Shown: positions 26,763 to 37,245 of the stretch, piece by piece
Layout of the letters: the number at the start of each line of letters is the position of its first letter
How positions within the stretch are numbered: the first letter of the stretch is position 1
Made by a program: the position numbers and the translations under genes
From: Devosia rhodophyticola
GTDB taxonomy: Bacteria > Pseudomonadota > Alphaproteobacteria > Rhizobiales > Devosiaceae
Length of the DNA: 64,000 nt
Direction of reading: 5' to 3'
NCBI RefSeq assembly: GCF_028816475.1
Contig: NZ_CP118247.1
Coordinates: 3,154,001 to 3,218,000 of the forward strand
The notes under the pieces: model-generated
Database searches by the model: none
Told to the model about the DNA's origin: nothing
What the model saw: the letters and a program-made list of their open reading frames with translations, nothing else

Positions 26763-27924
26763 CCGAGCAGCTGTTGCAGGCGCTTGCCGGCGTTGAGATA
26801 GTTGAGGGGATTGACGGCCTGACCGTTGCGCCGCACTTCAAAATGCAGGTGTGGCCCGGTCGAGCGTCCAGTTGAGCCGACCTTCGCAATGGGGGTGTCG
26901 GCGCTCACCGCCTGACCTTTTTCGAAAGGAAGGCAGACAGGTGGCCATATCGAGTTATGAGGCCGCTAGGATGGGTCACCTCAACGACATTGCCGTAGCC
27001 TGATTTTCGACCGACATAGGTGACGGTGCCAGCGCCTGCACTATAGACAATGGTGCCGGTTGCCGCGGCAAAATCCAATCCCGAATGGAAGGCGCCCTTG
27101 CCGGAAAACGGGTCGGTTCGGTTGCCAAAGCCGGAACTGCGCCGAAATGCACCGTTTAGCGGCATGTGCACGGGGGCGTCGCCAATGGCATTGCGCGCTG
27201 TCTTGTAGCGTACCAGCGCCGCCATCGTCGAATTTGCGTCATCAACAATGGAACCGCTTTGCGCGCCCGGTACCGCTGGCAAGAACGGACCACCGACGCC
27301 CAGTTCGTCATCGTCCGGCATGTTGATCTTGATGCCGATCTTGTTGAGTTCGCTTACGATACCTGTGGTTTTTTCCGTCGCGGACTGAGAAATCGCGCTC
27401 ATGGCATAGCGGGTTTCGTGCATCATTTGCGAGACTGAGCGGGCCGTCTCGTCAATTTTCGCGTTGCCGGTAACCACCGGGGCGACTTCGTCGCTGTCAT
27501 CGATGGCCGCCTTCTGATTTTCCGGCGGCGGAACGGCGTCGATTCCCAAGGCCTCGGCTTTGCCGACAAGAACCTTCACCAATTGCTGCTGCTCGAGCAA
27601 GACTTCCTGCTGCTGGGATACTTCCTGAAGCTGCAGGTTCAGATCGCCAGCCTGCGCGTAGCTGCGCGAATTGAGCCGATCTACTTCGATGCGAAGCTGG
27701 TCGATCCGCTCTTCGTAGGCATTGACGATCTGATCGTTCTGACCATTGGCAATCGCCGCAATATCTGGCGCAAACAGAAAGGCGGTACCCAGCAAGGCGT
27801 TGCCGGCCAGAAGCACGGTAAACATGGAATAAAACAGGGCCGGGTGAATGCCAGATTTTCGTGTCGACGCCGACTTTGCGGCGCTTTTATCTCCACCGCG
27901 GGCAAACCCACTCTGCTGACGCAT
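26759..27924 (-). CDS. M23 family metallopeptidase (LytM domain), interrupted by one frameshift
   Basis: A peptidoglycan endopeptidase or activator anchored by one N-terminal membrane helix (about residues 28-52). It has a periplasmic coiled coil (about 65-120) and a C-terminal LytM domain. The zinc ligands start with [12 protein letters not shown] (H and D). The second motif, GPHLHFEV, lies beyond a frame change. The coding run AAAAA (plus-strand T at 26918-26922) needs one more A, giving [20 protein letters not shown] and an end at 26759, for ~388 residues. Without it the frame stops after SKKVRR and lacks the last ligand. A sequencing deletion is likely. Confidence 0.88.
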
Positions 27925-28000
27925 ACAACTGACCCCGAACGCTCGCTATATTTTGGTAAGGGTAACTGTGTATGGTTAACAAGCAGGTAAACCAGCCAAT

Positions 28001-28489
28001 TCAGCCTGCCGGCCATTGGCGATTTAACTCCGCCAGTCGGGCAAGAACCTTTCCCGCATGGCCCTTGATCCGGGGTGCCGCGATGATGTCGGCGATGGTG
28101 CCATCCGGCGCAACGATCACGCTCGTGCGCACCACGCCCATATATTCGCGACCATAGTTCTTTTTCAGCCGCCAAATATCGTAAGGGCCGATGGCCTGGT
28201 GCTCTGGATCAGCGGCAAGGGCAACGCTCAGTTTGTACTTGTCACGAAAGGCGCAATGGCTGGCAATATCGTCCGGCGATATGCCGAGGAGTATTGCCCC
28301 AAGCTGTTCAAATTCCGGGGCCAGCGCAGAAAAGTCGAGGTTCTCAATTGTACAGCCTTCGGTGTCGTCCTGCGGGTAGAAGAACAGAACGACGGCTTGC
28401 CCACGATGTCCGGATAGCTGGAATTGGGTGCCTTGATCCGTTGGCAATGAAAAGTCTGGCGCTGCCGTGCCAACTGTCAGTGTTTGCAT
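28001..28489 (-). CDS. bcp: thioredoxin-dependent peroxiredoxin, Bcp/PrxQ type
   Basis: A 162-residue cytosolic peroxidase of the AhpC/TSA superfamily that reduces H2O2 and organic hydroperoxides. The N-terminal APDFSLPTDQG and VVLFFYPQDDTEGCTIE carry the peroxidatic cysteine in the Bcp context. The PrxQ-type resolving cysteine five residues later is absent; a cysteine in ASHCAFRDKY could take that role. The ATG at 28489 has AAGGAA upstream and is preferred to the in-frame start at 28561. Same strand as the M23 gene, 76 bases apart. Confidence 0.9.
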   Translation of the reverse strand: MQTLTVGTAAPDFSLPTDQGTQFQLSGHRGQAVVLFFYPQDDTEGCTIENLDFSALAPEFEQLGAILLGISPDDIASHCAFRDKYKLSVALAADPEHQAIGPYDIWRLKKNYGREYMGVVRTSVIVAPDGTIADIIAAPRIKGHAGKVLARLAELNRQWPAG

Positions 28490-28722
28490 CGTTGCTTCCT
28501 TAGCTGTGGTAACAGTGTTTTCACCGTGTATCGCCATATTCCAGCCGGTATGATTGGCCAAGACGAGCGAAGTGGCAGTGATTCCACAATCTTGTCAGTA
28601 GACAGTGCCGCATTTGGCAGCAATTTGGCATAACTCAATTTGGCTGATCTGGCTGAGCCCAAGGTTGGCAGGACCAGACAGGAGGGGACAACTATCGCTG
28701 CAATTCCCCTATCTGGCCGCCA

Positions 28723-31700
28723 GTGAATAGCCAGCCAAAGGCCATGGAATCGCCATCGCCACGCCTGATAAAGCGACGCATGCCGCCGCTGCCGCGCGCC
28801 GCCCGAATTGTCGCGTGGGTGCTGGGTCTGCCTGCGCTTTTATCGCTCCTGCTTTATGCTGTCATGTTGATCACGCCGATCAAATTGCCATTCGGCAGCA
28901 ATGCGGTGCAAGCGATTGTTGCTTCGGCACTGCCGCCGAGCAGCACGCTTGAGTTGGGTGACATGGCGTTGGCGCTGGAATCCGGCGTTTGGCCAGTCGT
29001 CCGGTTTAGCCCGGTGTTGCTGACCGATGCCAAATCCGGTGCGCGGGTAAATATCGGTGCGCTGGAAGTCGGCTTTTCACCGGTTCGGGCACTATTTGGC
29101 CAGCCCGGCGCGACTATCACCGTCGTGGCGCCCCATGTTCAAATCGTACAGGATCTCCTGGGCCCGCGCGTTTCCAGCTTCGATGTGGTTGATGATCCAG
29201 ATGGCGGGCCGCCGACCGTGCGGGTGCTCGAAGGTGCGGATACATTTCCTTCGTTTGACATATCCACTGATGGCATTGATGTCAGCGGGCAGACGCCGGT
29301 GTCGCCCGGCTCCAAACTGCGCTCGGACAATGACTGGCTGATCTATAATCTGGAGGCGATGGAGCAGGGCGTTGCCCAGATTGTTGAACAGGCGACCCAC
29401 GGACGTTTTTCGAAACTGGTGGTTCGCGATGGGATCGTTGATACAACGGATTCGGTCTATGGCCTGTTCAGGCGCATGGAAAAAGTCTCGCTGAACATTG
29501 CCCCGGGAACCGCAACTGGAAGCGCGACCGGCAGTTTTGCCGCAACGCTGGGCGGACGGACCATGTTTGGCTCGCTTGAGCGCAGTCTGGATCCCGACGG
29601 TGGTGCGCGGCTTGAAGCTGATGTTACAAATATTGATTTTTCCTCGGTGCTTCCCTTTCTAGACGATCCTGAGAGCCTGCTGGCGGTGCGCGGCGCTGGC
29701 GCATTGTCGGTGGATGTCCGTTTTGCACCAGGATCGGGAAAGCCGGAAAGCGGGCAGTTCAAGGTCGATTTGACGGGCCTGGATTTGTGGATCAAGGACG
29801 ATAGTTTTCCCATTGCCAGCTCGATCCTTGACATTGACTGGTCGCCAAAGGATGCGCGCTTCACGTTGGGCGAATCAACGCTACAGGTTGGTGAAAGCCG
29901 CGCCCGACTTTCGGGCGTGTTCGTCATGGGGCTGGACAAGTCATTTGGACCGACGTTGGGCATCGCACTGCACGCCAGCAACGTGGCCATCCAGCCGCCC
30001 GACCTGCCTGCGCCTGAAGAGCCCTTCACATCCGTTGATTTTTCTGGCTGGTCTGCGCCGCTTTATGGCGCGATCGGCATCGACCGGTTGCTGGCGGTCA
30101 AGGATGATGCGCGGATTGAAACCACGGGGCGCGTCGATATGTTGCGGGCAGGGCTAGGCCTTCAACTTACAATTGCGGGCGAAAATGTTGGCGCTGACGA
30201 TTTGAAAAGGATCTGGCCATCGCTGACCGGCAGCGACAGCCGCAACTGGTTCGTCGCCAATGTGCCGCAGGGGATGGTCGACAGTGCGACGCTAAAATTC
30301 AATTTTCCCGTCGGCACACTGGGTCTTGATGGCGAAGAAAAGCCGATCCCCAAGGATTCTATGACCATCGACATGGTTGGGACCGGGGTTTCCGTCAAAC
30401 CAACGCCCGCGATGGATGCGATTGCCATCGAGGGAAAGACCCGATTGCAGGTGCGTGATTCCGACGTCACCATATCGGCAGATGGTGGGTCGCTGCAGAC
30501 GGAGAACGGACCAATCAAGGTGGGCAATGCCGCCCTGATCATGGACAATTCCAACCCCAACGAAAGCGTTGTCGAAGTTTCAGGCGATATCGACGCTACC
30601 ATTCCGGCGCTGGTGGCGCTGGCGCGCGAGCAACAACCCGAAACGCTCGATGCTCTAGCGCTGCCACTCGATCTCAAGTCATTGGCCGGATCGGTGGATG
30701 TGGGCATGGTGACGACCATAAAGCTGGCGAATGAAACCACCGGCGCACCGATGAAAATTGATTATGTGCTCAATGGTTCGGTCGATAATTTCGCCAGTTC
30801 CGAGCCCATTCAGGGACGCAAGATCGGCAACGGCCAGATCAGGTTCAGCGCCTCCCAGAATGGCTACCAGATGGCGGGTACTGCCGATGTCGATGGGATG
30901 AACGCTGAAATATCGGTCGATGGCACGCCCGATTCAGATCCTCGGTTCAAATTGTCCTCGGTGATCGACACAAAGGATCTGGCCGCGTTCGGGTTTGACG
31001 GATCTGAATATATTTCGGGTCAGGCGCGCTGGGTGGCCCAACCCATGCCCGACGGCACTATTCAGGTCGCGGTCGATCTGACGAATTCGGCCCTGACGAT
31101 CAAGGATCTGGCGATCAACAAGGCCGTTGGTGTGGCAGGCATGCTTCGTGCCGTCGTTAAGATGGACGGGGACGTGACAGAGTTGAGTGACGTCGATTTG
31201 GCTTTCGATCAGACCCACCTTGCGGGCAGCTTGAGGTATGACGCCAAGAAAGGGCTGGAATCGGCCGATTTCACTCAGTTTGCACTGAGTGCGGGCGATA
31301 GTGCGCAAGTTTCGCTCTCGCCCACCACCGGCGGATATGAGGTGCGCATTCGGGGTGCACAGCTGGATCTGAAGCCGATGTTGCAGCGCTTTTTCGGTCT
31401 GGGGGAAGGCACGGGGGGCGTTGAGGCTACTCAGTTTACGCAAACGCTGGCGCTGGATATCAAGCTCGACCGGGCCTTGGGTTCATATGCGACCACCGCC
31501 TTTAATCTCAGTGCCAATATGCTGTTGCGCGGTTCGGACCTGCGGCGTGCCAGTCTGACGGCGCAATTTGGCGAGAACAACGCTGTTTCGATTACGACAA
31601 ACCCGACGCCCGAGGGTCGCACCATGCTGGTGGCCTTCAATGATGCCGGGACGATCCTGCGCCTGCTGGGTGTATATTCTCAGCTTGCCGGTGGGGAGGG

Positions 31701-32220
31701 AAGCCTGGTGCTCAACACCATAACCGACCAGAAGGTGCAGGCGGGCGAATTGCAGATGCGCAATTTTGCTATCGTTGACGAGGCCAACGTCGCCCAGATT
31801 TTGGGCAACCATCAGGATTCTCGGACGGCGATCAGCAAGCAGAACCGGTTGGATTTCAATAGTGGCGAGGTCAAATTCGTTCGCCGTTCAGACCGGGTGG
31901 AGGTGAGCGAAGCCATCCTGAGTGGCGCAACTGTGGGTGGGACGGCGCGGGGTTTTATCTATACCGATCAGCGCCAGTACGACCTGACCGGCACTTATGT
32001 ACCCCTGTTCGGCCTCAATAGCGCCTTTCAGAAAATTCCATTGATCGGCCCCTTGCTGGGCGGCCGTGAGGGTGAGGGGCTGGTGGGGGTTACGTTCGCG
32101 GTCACGGGACCGCTGGACAATCCGAAATTCAGGATCAATCCGCTGTCAGCGCTAGTACCGGGCGCGTTCCGGGAACTGTTTGAGTTCCGGGCAAAAGAAC
32201 AGCCGCGCGCTGAGGAATAG
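28723..32220 (+). CDS. large AsmA-like / DUF3971 (YhdP family) inner-membrane protein
   Basis: A protein of 1165 residues with one N-terminal membrane helix (about 28-52) and a very long periplasmic region of beta-rich repeats. The C-terminal stretch VPLFGLNSAFQKIPLIGPLL...GVTFAVTGPLDNPKFRINPLSALVPG is typical of AsmA_2/DUF3971 proteins. Members such as YhdP and TamB are thought to bridge the periplasm and move phospholipids to the outer membrane, which is the likely role here. The GTG at 28723 is used; ATG at 28744 is an alternative. It diverges from bcp. Confidence 0.88.
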   Translation: MNSQPKAMESPSPRLIKRRMPPLPRAARIVAWVLGLPALLSLLLYAVMLITPIKLPFGSNAVQAIVASALPPSSTLELGDMALALESGVWPVVRFSPVLLTDAKSGARVNIGALEVGFSPVRALFGQPGATITVVAPHVQIVQDLLGPRVSSFDVVDDPDGGPPTVRVLEGADTFPSFDISTDGIDVSGQTPVSPGSKLRSDNDWLIYNLEAMEQGVAQIVEQATHGRFSKLVVRDGIVDTTDSVYGLFRRMEKVSLNIAPGTATGSATGSFAATLGGRTMFGSLERSLDPDGGARLEADVTNIDFSSVLPFLDDPESLLAVRGAGALSVDVRFAPGSGKPESGQFKVDLTGLDLWIKDDSFPIASSILDIDWSPKDARFTLGESTLQVGESRARLSGVFVMGLDKSFGPTLGIALHASNVAIQPPDLPAPEEPFTSVDFSGWSAPLYGAIGIDRLLAVKDDARIETTGRVDMLRAGLGLQLTIAGENVGADDLKRIWPSLTGSDSRNWFVANVPQGMVDSATLKFNFPVGTLGLDGEEKPIPKDSMTIDMVGTGVSVKPTPAMDAIAIEGKTRLQVRDSDVTISADGGSLQTENGPIKVGNAALIMDNSNPNESVVEVSGDIDATIPALVALAREQQPETLDALALPLDLKSLAGSVDVGMVTTIKLANETTGAPMKIDYVLNGSVDNFASSEPIQGRKIGNGQIRFSASQNGYQMAGTADVDGMNAEISVDGTPDSDPRFKLSSVIDTKDLAAFGFDGSEYISGQARWVAQPMPDGTIQVAVDLTNSALTIKDLAINKAVGVAGMLRAVVKMDGDVTELSDVDLAFDQTHLAGSLRYDAKKGLESADFTQFALSAGDSAQVSLSPTTGGYEVRIRGAQLDLKPMLQRFFGLGEGTGGVEATQFTQTLALDIKLDRALGSYATTAFNLSANMLLRGSDLRRASLTAQFGENNAVSITTNPTPEGRTMLVAFNDAGTILRLLGVYSQLAGGEGSLVLNTITDQKVQAGELQMRNFAIVDEANVAQILGNHQDSRTAISKQNRLDFNSGEVKFVRRSDRVEVSEAILSGATVGGTARGFIYTDQRQYDLTGTYVPLFGLNSAFQKIPLIGPLLGGREGEGLVGVTFAVTGPLDNPKFRINPLSALVPGAFRELFEFRAKEQPRAEE

Positions 32221-32245
32221 CGCGTGGCTGCCGAATGGGCGGCGA

Positions 32246-33490
32246 TCACACGGGTTTTAGAAGCGCGTGACGTTTTTTGCCGACAGATAGTTTTAAGACG
32301 CCTTCGGGCAACAAGGCGTTGTCGCCAAGGTTGAGGCGTTCGTCTTCGATCAGGGCGTCATTGACCCGCACAGCGCCGGATTTGACGTGTCGCCGCGCCT
32401 CACCGTTTGAGTTGGCGAGGCCGGCAAGCACCAGAGCGGCCTGAATGCCGATGCCGTTGGCCAGTTCGGCATGATTGAGGGTGACGGTGTGCAGCGACAG
32501 GTCCAGTGCACCGGTTTCAAAAGTCGAGCGCGCTGTATCAGCCGCTTCTTCTGCGGCCGAGCGGCCATGCAGCATGGCCGTGACTTCGGTTGCCAGTCGC
32601 TTCTTGGCTTCGTTGATGTCGCCGTTTGCGACGCGATCAATCTCGTCAAGCGGTAAGGTCGTATAGAGCTTGAGGAAGCGATTGACGTCGGCGTCATCGA
32701 CATTGCGCCAGAACTGCCAGAAATCATACGCGGAAAGCAAATCCTTGTTCAGCCAGATGGCGCCGTTGAGCGATTTGCCCATCTTTGCGCCAGACGCCGT
32801 CGTCAGCAGGGGTGTGGTCAACGCGTAAAGCTGCGGGGTACCCGTGCGGTGTCCGAGATCAATGCCATTGATGATGTTGCCCCATTGGTCCGACCCCCCC
32901 ATTTGCAGGCGAACGCCGTAGCGCCTGTTCAGCTCCACGAAATCGTAGGCCTGCAGGATCATGTAGTTGAATTCGAGGAAGGACAGCGATTGCTCGCGAT
33001 CAAGGCGTTGTTTGACCGAGTCAAAGGCCAGCATGCGATTCACCGAAAAATGCTGGCCGTAATCGCGCAGAAATTCGAGGTAATTGAGCGGCAGTAGCCA
33101 TTCAGCATTGTTAAGCATCAGGGCATCTTTGGAGCCCTCGCCAAAATCCAGATAGTTGGCGAACACCTGCTTGATGCCGTCGATATTGGATTGAATGGTG
33201 TCGGTGGTCATGAGTTTGCGCGCTTCGTCCTTGAACGAAGGGTCGCCCACCATACCGGTGCCGCCGCCCATAAGGGCCACGGGGCGGTGACCGGCTTTTT
33301 GTAGCCAATGTAGCATCATGATCTGGATCAAGCTGCCAACGTGCAGGCTGGAAGCGGTCGGATCAAAGCCGATATAGGCCGTCACCATTTCTGTGCTGAA
33401 AAGCTCATCGAGCCCGGTATTATCCGATGTCTGATGGATAAAGCCGCGCTCAAACATGGTGCGCATGAATTCGGATTTGAATTCGGACAT
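32246..33490 (-). CDS. tyrS: tyrosyl-tRNA synthetase
   Basis: A 414-residue class I synthetase that charges tRNA-Tyr. The Rossmann domain shows [16 protein letters not shown] (HIGH-type HVGS) and [12 protein letters not shown] (KMSKS-type loop). The tyrosine pocket is visible in [26 protein letters not shown]. The C-terminal ~65 residues form an S4 RNA-binding domain ([18 protein letters not shown]). Its cognate tRNA-Tyr lies 28 kb away at 4065. It converges on the AsmA-like gene with a 25-base gap. Confidence 0.97.
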   Translation of the reverse strand: MSEFKSEFMRTMFERGFIHQTSDNTGLDELFSTEMVTAYIGFDPTASSLHVGSLIQIMMLHWLQKAGHRPVALMGGGTGMVGDPSFKDEARKLMTTDTIQSNIDGIKQVFANYLDFGEGSKDALMLNNAEWLLPLNYLEFLRDYGQHFSVNRMLAFDSVKQRLDREQSLSFLEFNYMILQAYDFVELNRRYGVRLQMGGSDQWGNIINGIDLGHRTGTPQLYALTTPLLTTASGAKMGKSLNGAIWLNKDLLSAYDFWQFWRNVDDADVNRFLKLYTTLPLDEIDRVANGDINEAKKRLATEVTAMLHGRSAAEEAADTARSTFETGALDLSLHTVTLNHAELANGIGIQAALVLAGLANSNGEARRHVKSGAVRVNDALIEDERLNLGDNALLPEGVLKLSVGKKRHALLKPV

Positions 33491-33529
33491 GGAAGCCCTC
33501 GAAATTTGGTATTCTGAAGTGGGCGCGGC

Positions 33530-34192
33530 CTAGCGGCCCTTGCCCTCGGCGATTTCCTGACGGCGGCGGTCCAGATATTCGGCGCTGCGTTCAGTCAATT
33601 CGTCGATCTTGCCTTCAAAGAAATGGTTGGCGCCGTCAACAATCTGCTGCTCGATGGTGATGCCCTTTTGCGTCATCAGCTTGTCCACAAGCTTTTGTAC
33701 TGACGTTGGCGGGGCAACGCGATCCTTGTCGCCATGGATAATCAGGCCGGAAGACGGGCAGGGGGCGAGGAACGAGAAGTCGTAGAGGTTTTCCGGTGGC
33801 GCCACAGAAATGAAGCCTTCCACCTCAGGACGGCGCATCAGCAACTGCATGCCGATCCAGGCGCCGAACGAAAAACCGGCGATCCAGCAGCCGCGGCTTT
33901 CGCGATTGATCGCCTGCAGCCAATCAAGCGCCGCCGCCGCGTCGGACAGTTCACCAACGCCATGGTCGAACAAGCCCTGCGAGCGCCCAACACCGCGCGA
34001 ATTGAAGCGCAGAACCGAGAAACCGCGTTCGACGAACATATAGAACAGATTATAGACAATCTGATTGTTCATCGTGCCGCCAAATTCAGGATGGGGATGC
34101 AGCACGATGGCGACGGGAGCGTTTGGCTCCTTTCCGGGCTGGTAGCGACCTTCAAGACGCCCCTCGGGGCCGTTGAAAATGACTTCTGGCAT
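33530..34192 (-). CDS. alpha/beta hydrolase
   Basis: A 220-residue alpha/beta hydrolase of the small dienelactone hydrolase-like type. The oxyanion region is LHPHPEFGGTMNNQ, the nucleophile elbow GFSFGAW, the acid lies in IIHGDKDRVAPP and the histidine in GANHFFEGK. No substrate can be inferred. It lies 39 bases upstream of tyrS on the same strand and diverges from the SUF operon, so it may be read from the same divergent control region. Confidence 0.88.
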   Translation of the reverse strand: MPEVIFNGPEGRLEGRYQPGKEPNAPVAIVLHPHPEFGGTMNNQIVYNLFYMFVERGFSVLRFNSRGVGRSQGLFDHGVGELSDAAAALDWLQAINRESRGCWIAGFSFGAWIGMQLLMRRPEVEGFISVAPPENLYDFSFLAPCPSSGLIIHGDKDRVAPPTSVQKLVDKLMTQKGITIEQQIVDGANHFFEGKIDELTERSAEYLDRRRQEIAEGKGR

Positions 34193-34307
34193 GTGTTTCT
34201 TCCGGGGCCGATGTGGCTCTGTTGGTGTGGTTATGACGGCCCAAAAGACAGGCGAAGCGGCTTGACTAAGCGAACTCCGCTGCCTAAAACATGGGTCGAA
34301 AAACCAG

Positions 34308-34324
34308 TTTAGAATTATTCGAAA
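34308..34324. promoter_or_regulatory. Irr box (iron control element) upstream of the SUF operon
   Basis: TTTAGAA-TTA-TTCGAAA matches the alphaproteobacterial Irr/ICE palindrome TTTAGAA-N3-TTCTAAA at 13 of 14 defined positions. It lies 150 bases before the first gene of the iron-sulfur assembly operon, in the divergent intergenic region. Irr is a haem-sensing Fur-family regulator that acts under iron limitation in Rhizobiales. No rirA or iscR gene precedes this operon, unlike in several relatives. Confidence 0.7.
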
Positions 34325-34473
34325 CAGGTTTTCAGGCCGCCAGGCGGCTGATTAAGTGCGCCCCTTGTAATGAAAGTGGGCCTCGGAATTCAAGAAGTGT
34401 TTGTCCCGAGGTCGGCGCGATGGCGTTGTAGGGGCTATTTTGAACGGCGCATGGGCGTCATGGGTGCCAAAAA

Positions 34474-35619
34474 ATGGCCAAATTGGCGATCTATCTTGAT
34501 CACAACGCTGCCGCGCCGCTTTTGCCAGAAGTGCGGGCCGCGTTGATTGCTGCGCTGGAGTTGACGGGCAATCCATCTTCGGTTCATGCCCATGGGCGCA
34601 AATTGTATAATTTGATAGAAAATTCCCGCGATCAGGTTGCAGGTTTAGTCGGAGCCGAGCGGACGCAATTGGTCTTTACCGGCTCGGCCAGCGAGGCGAT
34701 CACGCAGGCGATTGTTGGTGGCGCGACGGCATTGCCCGTTCAGCGCATCATTATGTCTCACGGTGAACATTCTGCCAGCATGAGTGCTGCGGATGCTAGC
34801 CGATTGCCAATTCACAAGATTGGTCTTGATGGGGACGGTGTGATCCGTGTCGGTGAGCTTGCTGACGCCTTGCGCCGCGCCGAAGCGGCTGGCGAAACGG
34901 TTCTCGTCGCGGTCCACTGGGTCAACAATGAGACCGGTGTTGTCCAGCCGATGGCAGCCATCAATGCCTTGGTTGGCGCGTCGCCTCATTATCTTTTTGT
35001 CGATGCGGTTCAAGCACTTGGCAAGCTGGATCTGGAATTTTCTGCCAACGCATCCGATATGATGGCTATCAGCGGTCACAAGATCGGCGCGACGGCTGGT
35101 GTTGGTGCCCTGTTGATGAAAAGTCACGCCGATCAGGTGCGCCTCATTCCGGGCGGCGGACAGGAGCAGGGACGCCGAGGCGGCACCCAATCTGCCGCTG
35201 TCATCGCCGGGTTTGGCGCGGCGGCCGCCGCTTTTGGTGAGTATTATCAAGCTGCTGAGCCGAAGACGCTGGTTCAGGAACTTGAAAACGGTCTAAAGCG
35301 ATTGGCTTCGGACCTGATTATATTTGGGGCCAATGCCGAACGGATTGGCAATGTCGTCAATTTTTCGGTGCCGGGAATGAGTAGCGCGGTGGCGATGATG
35401 GGACTGGATTTGTTGGGCCTTTCGGTGTCATCAGGCTCGGCCTGTTCTTCAGGCAAGGTAGGCCGCAGCCATGTGCTGTCGGCGATGGGCATTGAACCTG
35501 AAATTGCAGACTGTGCCCTCCGGGTCAGTCTGGGCTGGAATTCGACGTCCGATGACGTTGCTGCCTTTCTGGCGGGATTTGAAACAGTGCTGACGCGTCA
35601 GCGCAGTCGGGCGGCATAG
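34474..35619 (+). CDS. cysteine desulfurase, IscS/NifS-like (class V aminotransferase)
   Basis: A 381-residue PLP enzyme that takes sulfur from cysteine for cluster assembly. Visible are YLDHNAAAPLLPEV, the cofactor-binding VHWVNNETG, the Schiff-base lysine in MAISGHKIGATAG and the persulfide loop with cysteine in SSGSACSSGK. Its spacing resembles group I (IscS/NifS) enzymes, while the second desulfurase in this operon is group II (SufS). It is the first gene of the SUF operon; sufB follows after about 65 bases. Confidence 0.93.
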   Translation: MAKLAIYLDHNAAAPLLPEVRAALIAALELTGNPSSVHAHGRKLYNLIENSRDQVAGLVGAERTQLVFTGSASEAITQAIVGGATALPVQRIIMSHGEHSASMSAADASRLPIHKIGLDGDGVIRVGELADALRRAEAAGETVLVAVHWVNNETGVVQPMAAINALVGASPHYLFVDAVQALGKLDLEFSANASDMMAISGHKIGATAGVGALLMKSHADQVRLIPGGGQEQGRRGGTQSAAVIAGFGAAAAAFGEYYQAAEPKTLVQELENGLKRLASDLIIFGANAERIGNVVNFSVPGMSSAVAMMGLDLLGLSVSSGSACSSGKVGRSHVLSAMGIEPEIADCALRVSLGWNSTSDDVAAFLAGFETVLTRQRSRAA

Positions 35620-35683
35620 GCCGCCAAGCAAGTGATTTACAACCTAAGGCGTCCTTGAAACGCCGGTGGTCATAGGAGAAGTG

Positions 35684-37186
35684 ATGATGTCTGCGCTCGA
35701 TATTCCGACGCTCAAGGAAAATATTGATCGGGAAACCGTTGATCAGGTGCTTTCGCTTGACGTCGACAAGTACAAGTATGGATTTTCGACCGATATCGAA
35801 TCCGATATGGCACCCCAAGGGCTGTCCGAAGATATCGTCCGGTTCATTTCCGCCAAGAAGAACGAGCCGCAGTGGATGCTGGATTGGCGTCTGGACGCTT
35901 ACCGGCGCTGGCTGACGATGGACGAACCCGCCTGGGCAAAAGTGCATTATCCGCAGCTCGACTTTCAGGACATGTACTTTTATGCCGCGCCCAAGTCGAC
36001 GCCGGCACCGACGAGCCTGGATGAAGTCGATCCAGAATTGCTGGCTATGTACGACAAACTGGGCATTCCGCTGAAAGAACGCGAAATCCTTGCCGGGGTC
36101 GAGCGGCCCAACGTAGCGGTAGATGCGGTGATGGATTCGGTTTCCGTCGTCACGACGTTCAGAGAAGAACTGGCCAAGGTCGGCATCATTTTCTGCTCGA
36201 TCTCGGAAGCCATTCGCGAGCATGCCGAACTGGTCCAGAAGTATCTGGGTTCGGTTGTGCCGGTCACCGACAATTATTATGCGACACTCAATAGTGCCGT
36301 TTTTACGGACGGCTCATTTGTTTACATCCCAAAGGGCGTGCGCTGCCCGATGGAGCTGTCGACCTATTTCCGGATCAATGAAAAAAAGACCGGCCAGTTT
36401 GAACGCACGCTGATCATCGCCGAAGACGATAGCTATGTGAGTTATCTTGAGGGCTGCACGGCACCAATGCGCGATGAAAGCCAGTTGCACGCGGCTGTCG
36501 TTGAGCTCGTGGCGCTTGAGAATGCCGAGATCAAATATTCCACAGTTCAGAACTGGTATCCGGGCGACAAAGACGGCAAGGGTGGCATCTATAATTTCGT
36601 CACCAAGCGCGGCGATTGCCGTGGCAACGGTTCCAAGATCAGCTGGACCCAGGTGGAAACCGGATCGGCTATCACCTGGAAATATCCAAGCTGCATCCTG
36701 CGGGGCGACAATTCGCGCGGTGAATTTTATTCAATCGCGATTTCCAACGGCTATCAGCAGGTCGATAGCGGCACCAAAATGATCCATCTGGGCAAGAACA
36801 CCTCCAGCAAGATCATCGCCAAGGGCATTGCCGCAGGCTTTTCGGACAATACCTATCGTGGGCAGGTTTCGGCACATGCCAAGGCAAAAGGGGCACGCAA
36901 TTTCACGCAGTGCGACTCGCTGCTGATCGGCGACAAGTGTGGGGCTCACACGGTGCCTTATATCGAAAGCCGGAACGCTACTGCGGTGTTTGAACACGAG
37001 GCCACGACGTCGAAAATTTCCGACGATCAGATGTTCTACTGTCAGCAGCGCGGTCTGAACGAGGAAGAGGCGGTTGCGCTTATCGTCAATGGTTTTGTGC
37101 GGGATGTGCTTCAGCACCTCCCCATGGAATTCATGGTCGAATCGCAGAAGCTGATTGCCATTTCGCTCGAAGGCAGCGTCGGCTGA
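35684..37186 (+). CDS. sufB: Fe-S cluster assembly scaffold protein SufB
   Basis: A ~500-residue component of the SufBC2D scaffold on which iron-sulfur clusters are built. The C-terminal SufBD core is clear: [65 protein letters not shown] and [20 protein letters not shown]. An upstream in-frame GTG at 35666 would place AGGAGA inside the gene. ATG at 35684 (or 35687), with AGGAGA just before it, is the better start. Confidence 0.97.
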   Translation: MMSALDIPTLKENIDRETVDQVLSLDVDKYKYGFSTDIESDMAPQGLSEDIVRFISAKKNEPQWMLDWRLDAYRRWLTMDEPAWAKVHYPQLDFQDMYFYAAPKSTPAPTSLDEVDPELLAMYDKLGIPLKEREILAGVERPNVAVDAVMDSVSVVTTFREELAKVGIIFCSISEAIREHAELVQKYLGSVVPVTDNYYATLNSAVFTDGSFVYIPKGVRCPMELSTYFRINEKKTGQFERTLIIAEDDSYVSYLEGCTAPMRDESQLHAAVVELVALENAEIKYSTVQNWYPGDKDGKGGIYNFVTKRGDCRGNGSKISWTQVETGSAITWKYPSCILRGDNSRGEFYSIAISNGYQQVDSGTKMIHLGKNTSSKIIAKGIAAGFSDNTYRGQVSAHAKAKGARNFTQCDSLLIGDKCGAHTVPYIESRNATAVFEHEATTSKISDDQMFYCQQRGLNEEEAVALIVNGFVRDVLQHLPMEFMVESQKLIAISLEGSVG

Positions 37187-37245
37187 CTACTTTTTAATTG
37201 CGGGTGGCGCCGTTGGCGACCCCGCTCCCTTTTTGGAGACAATCA

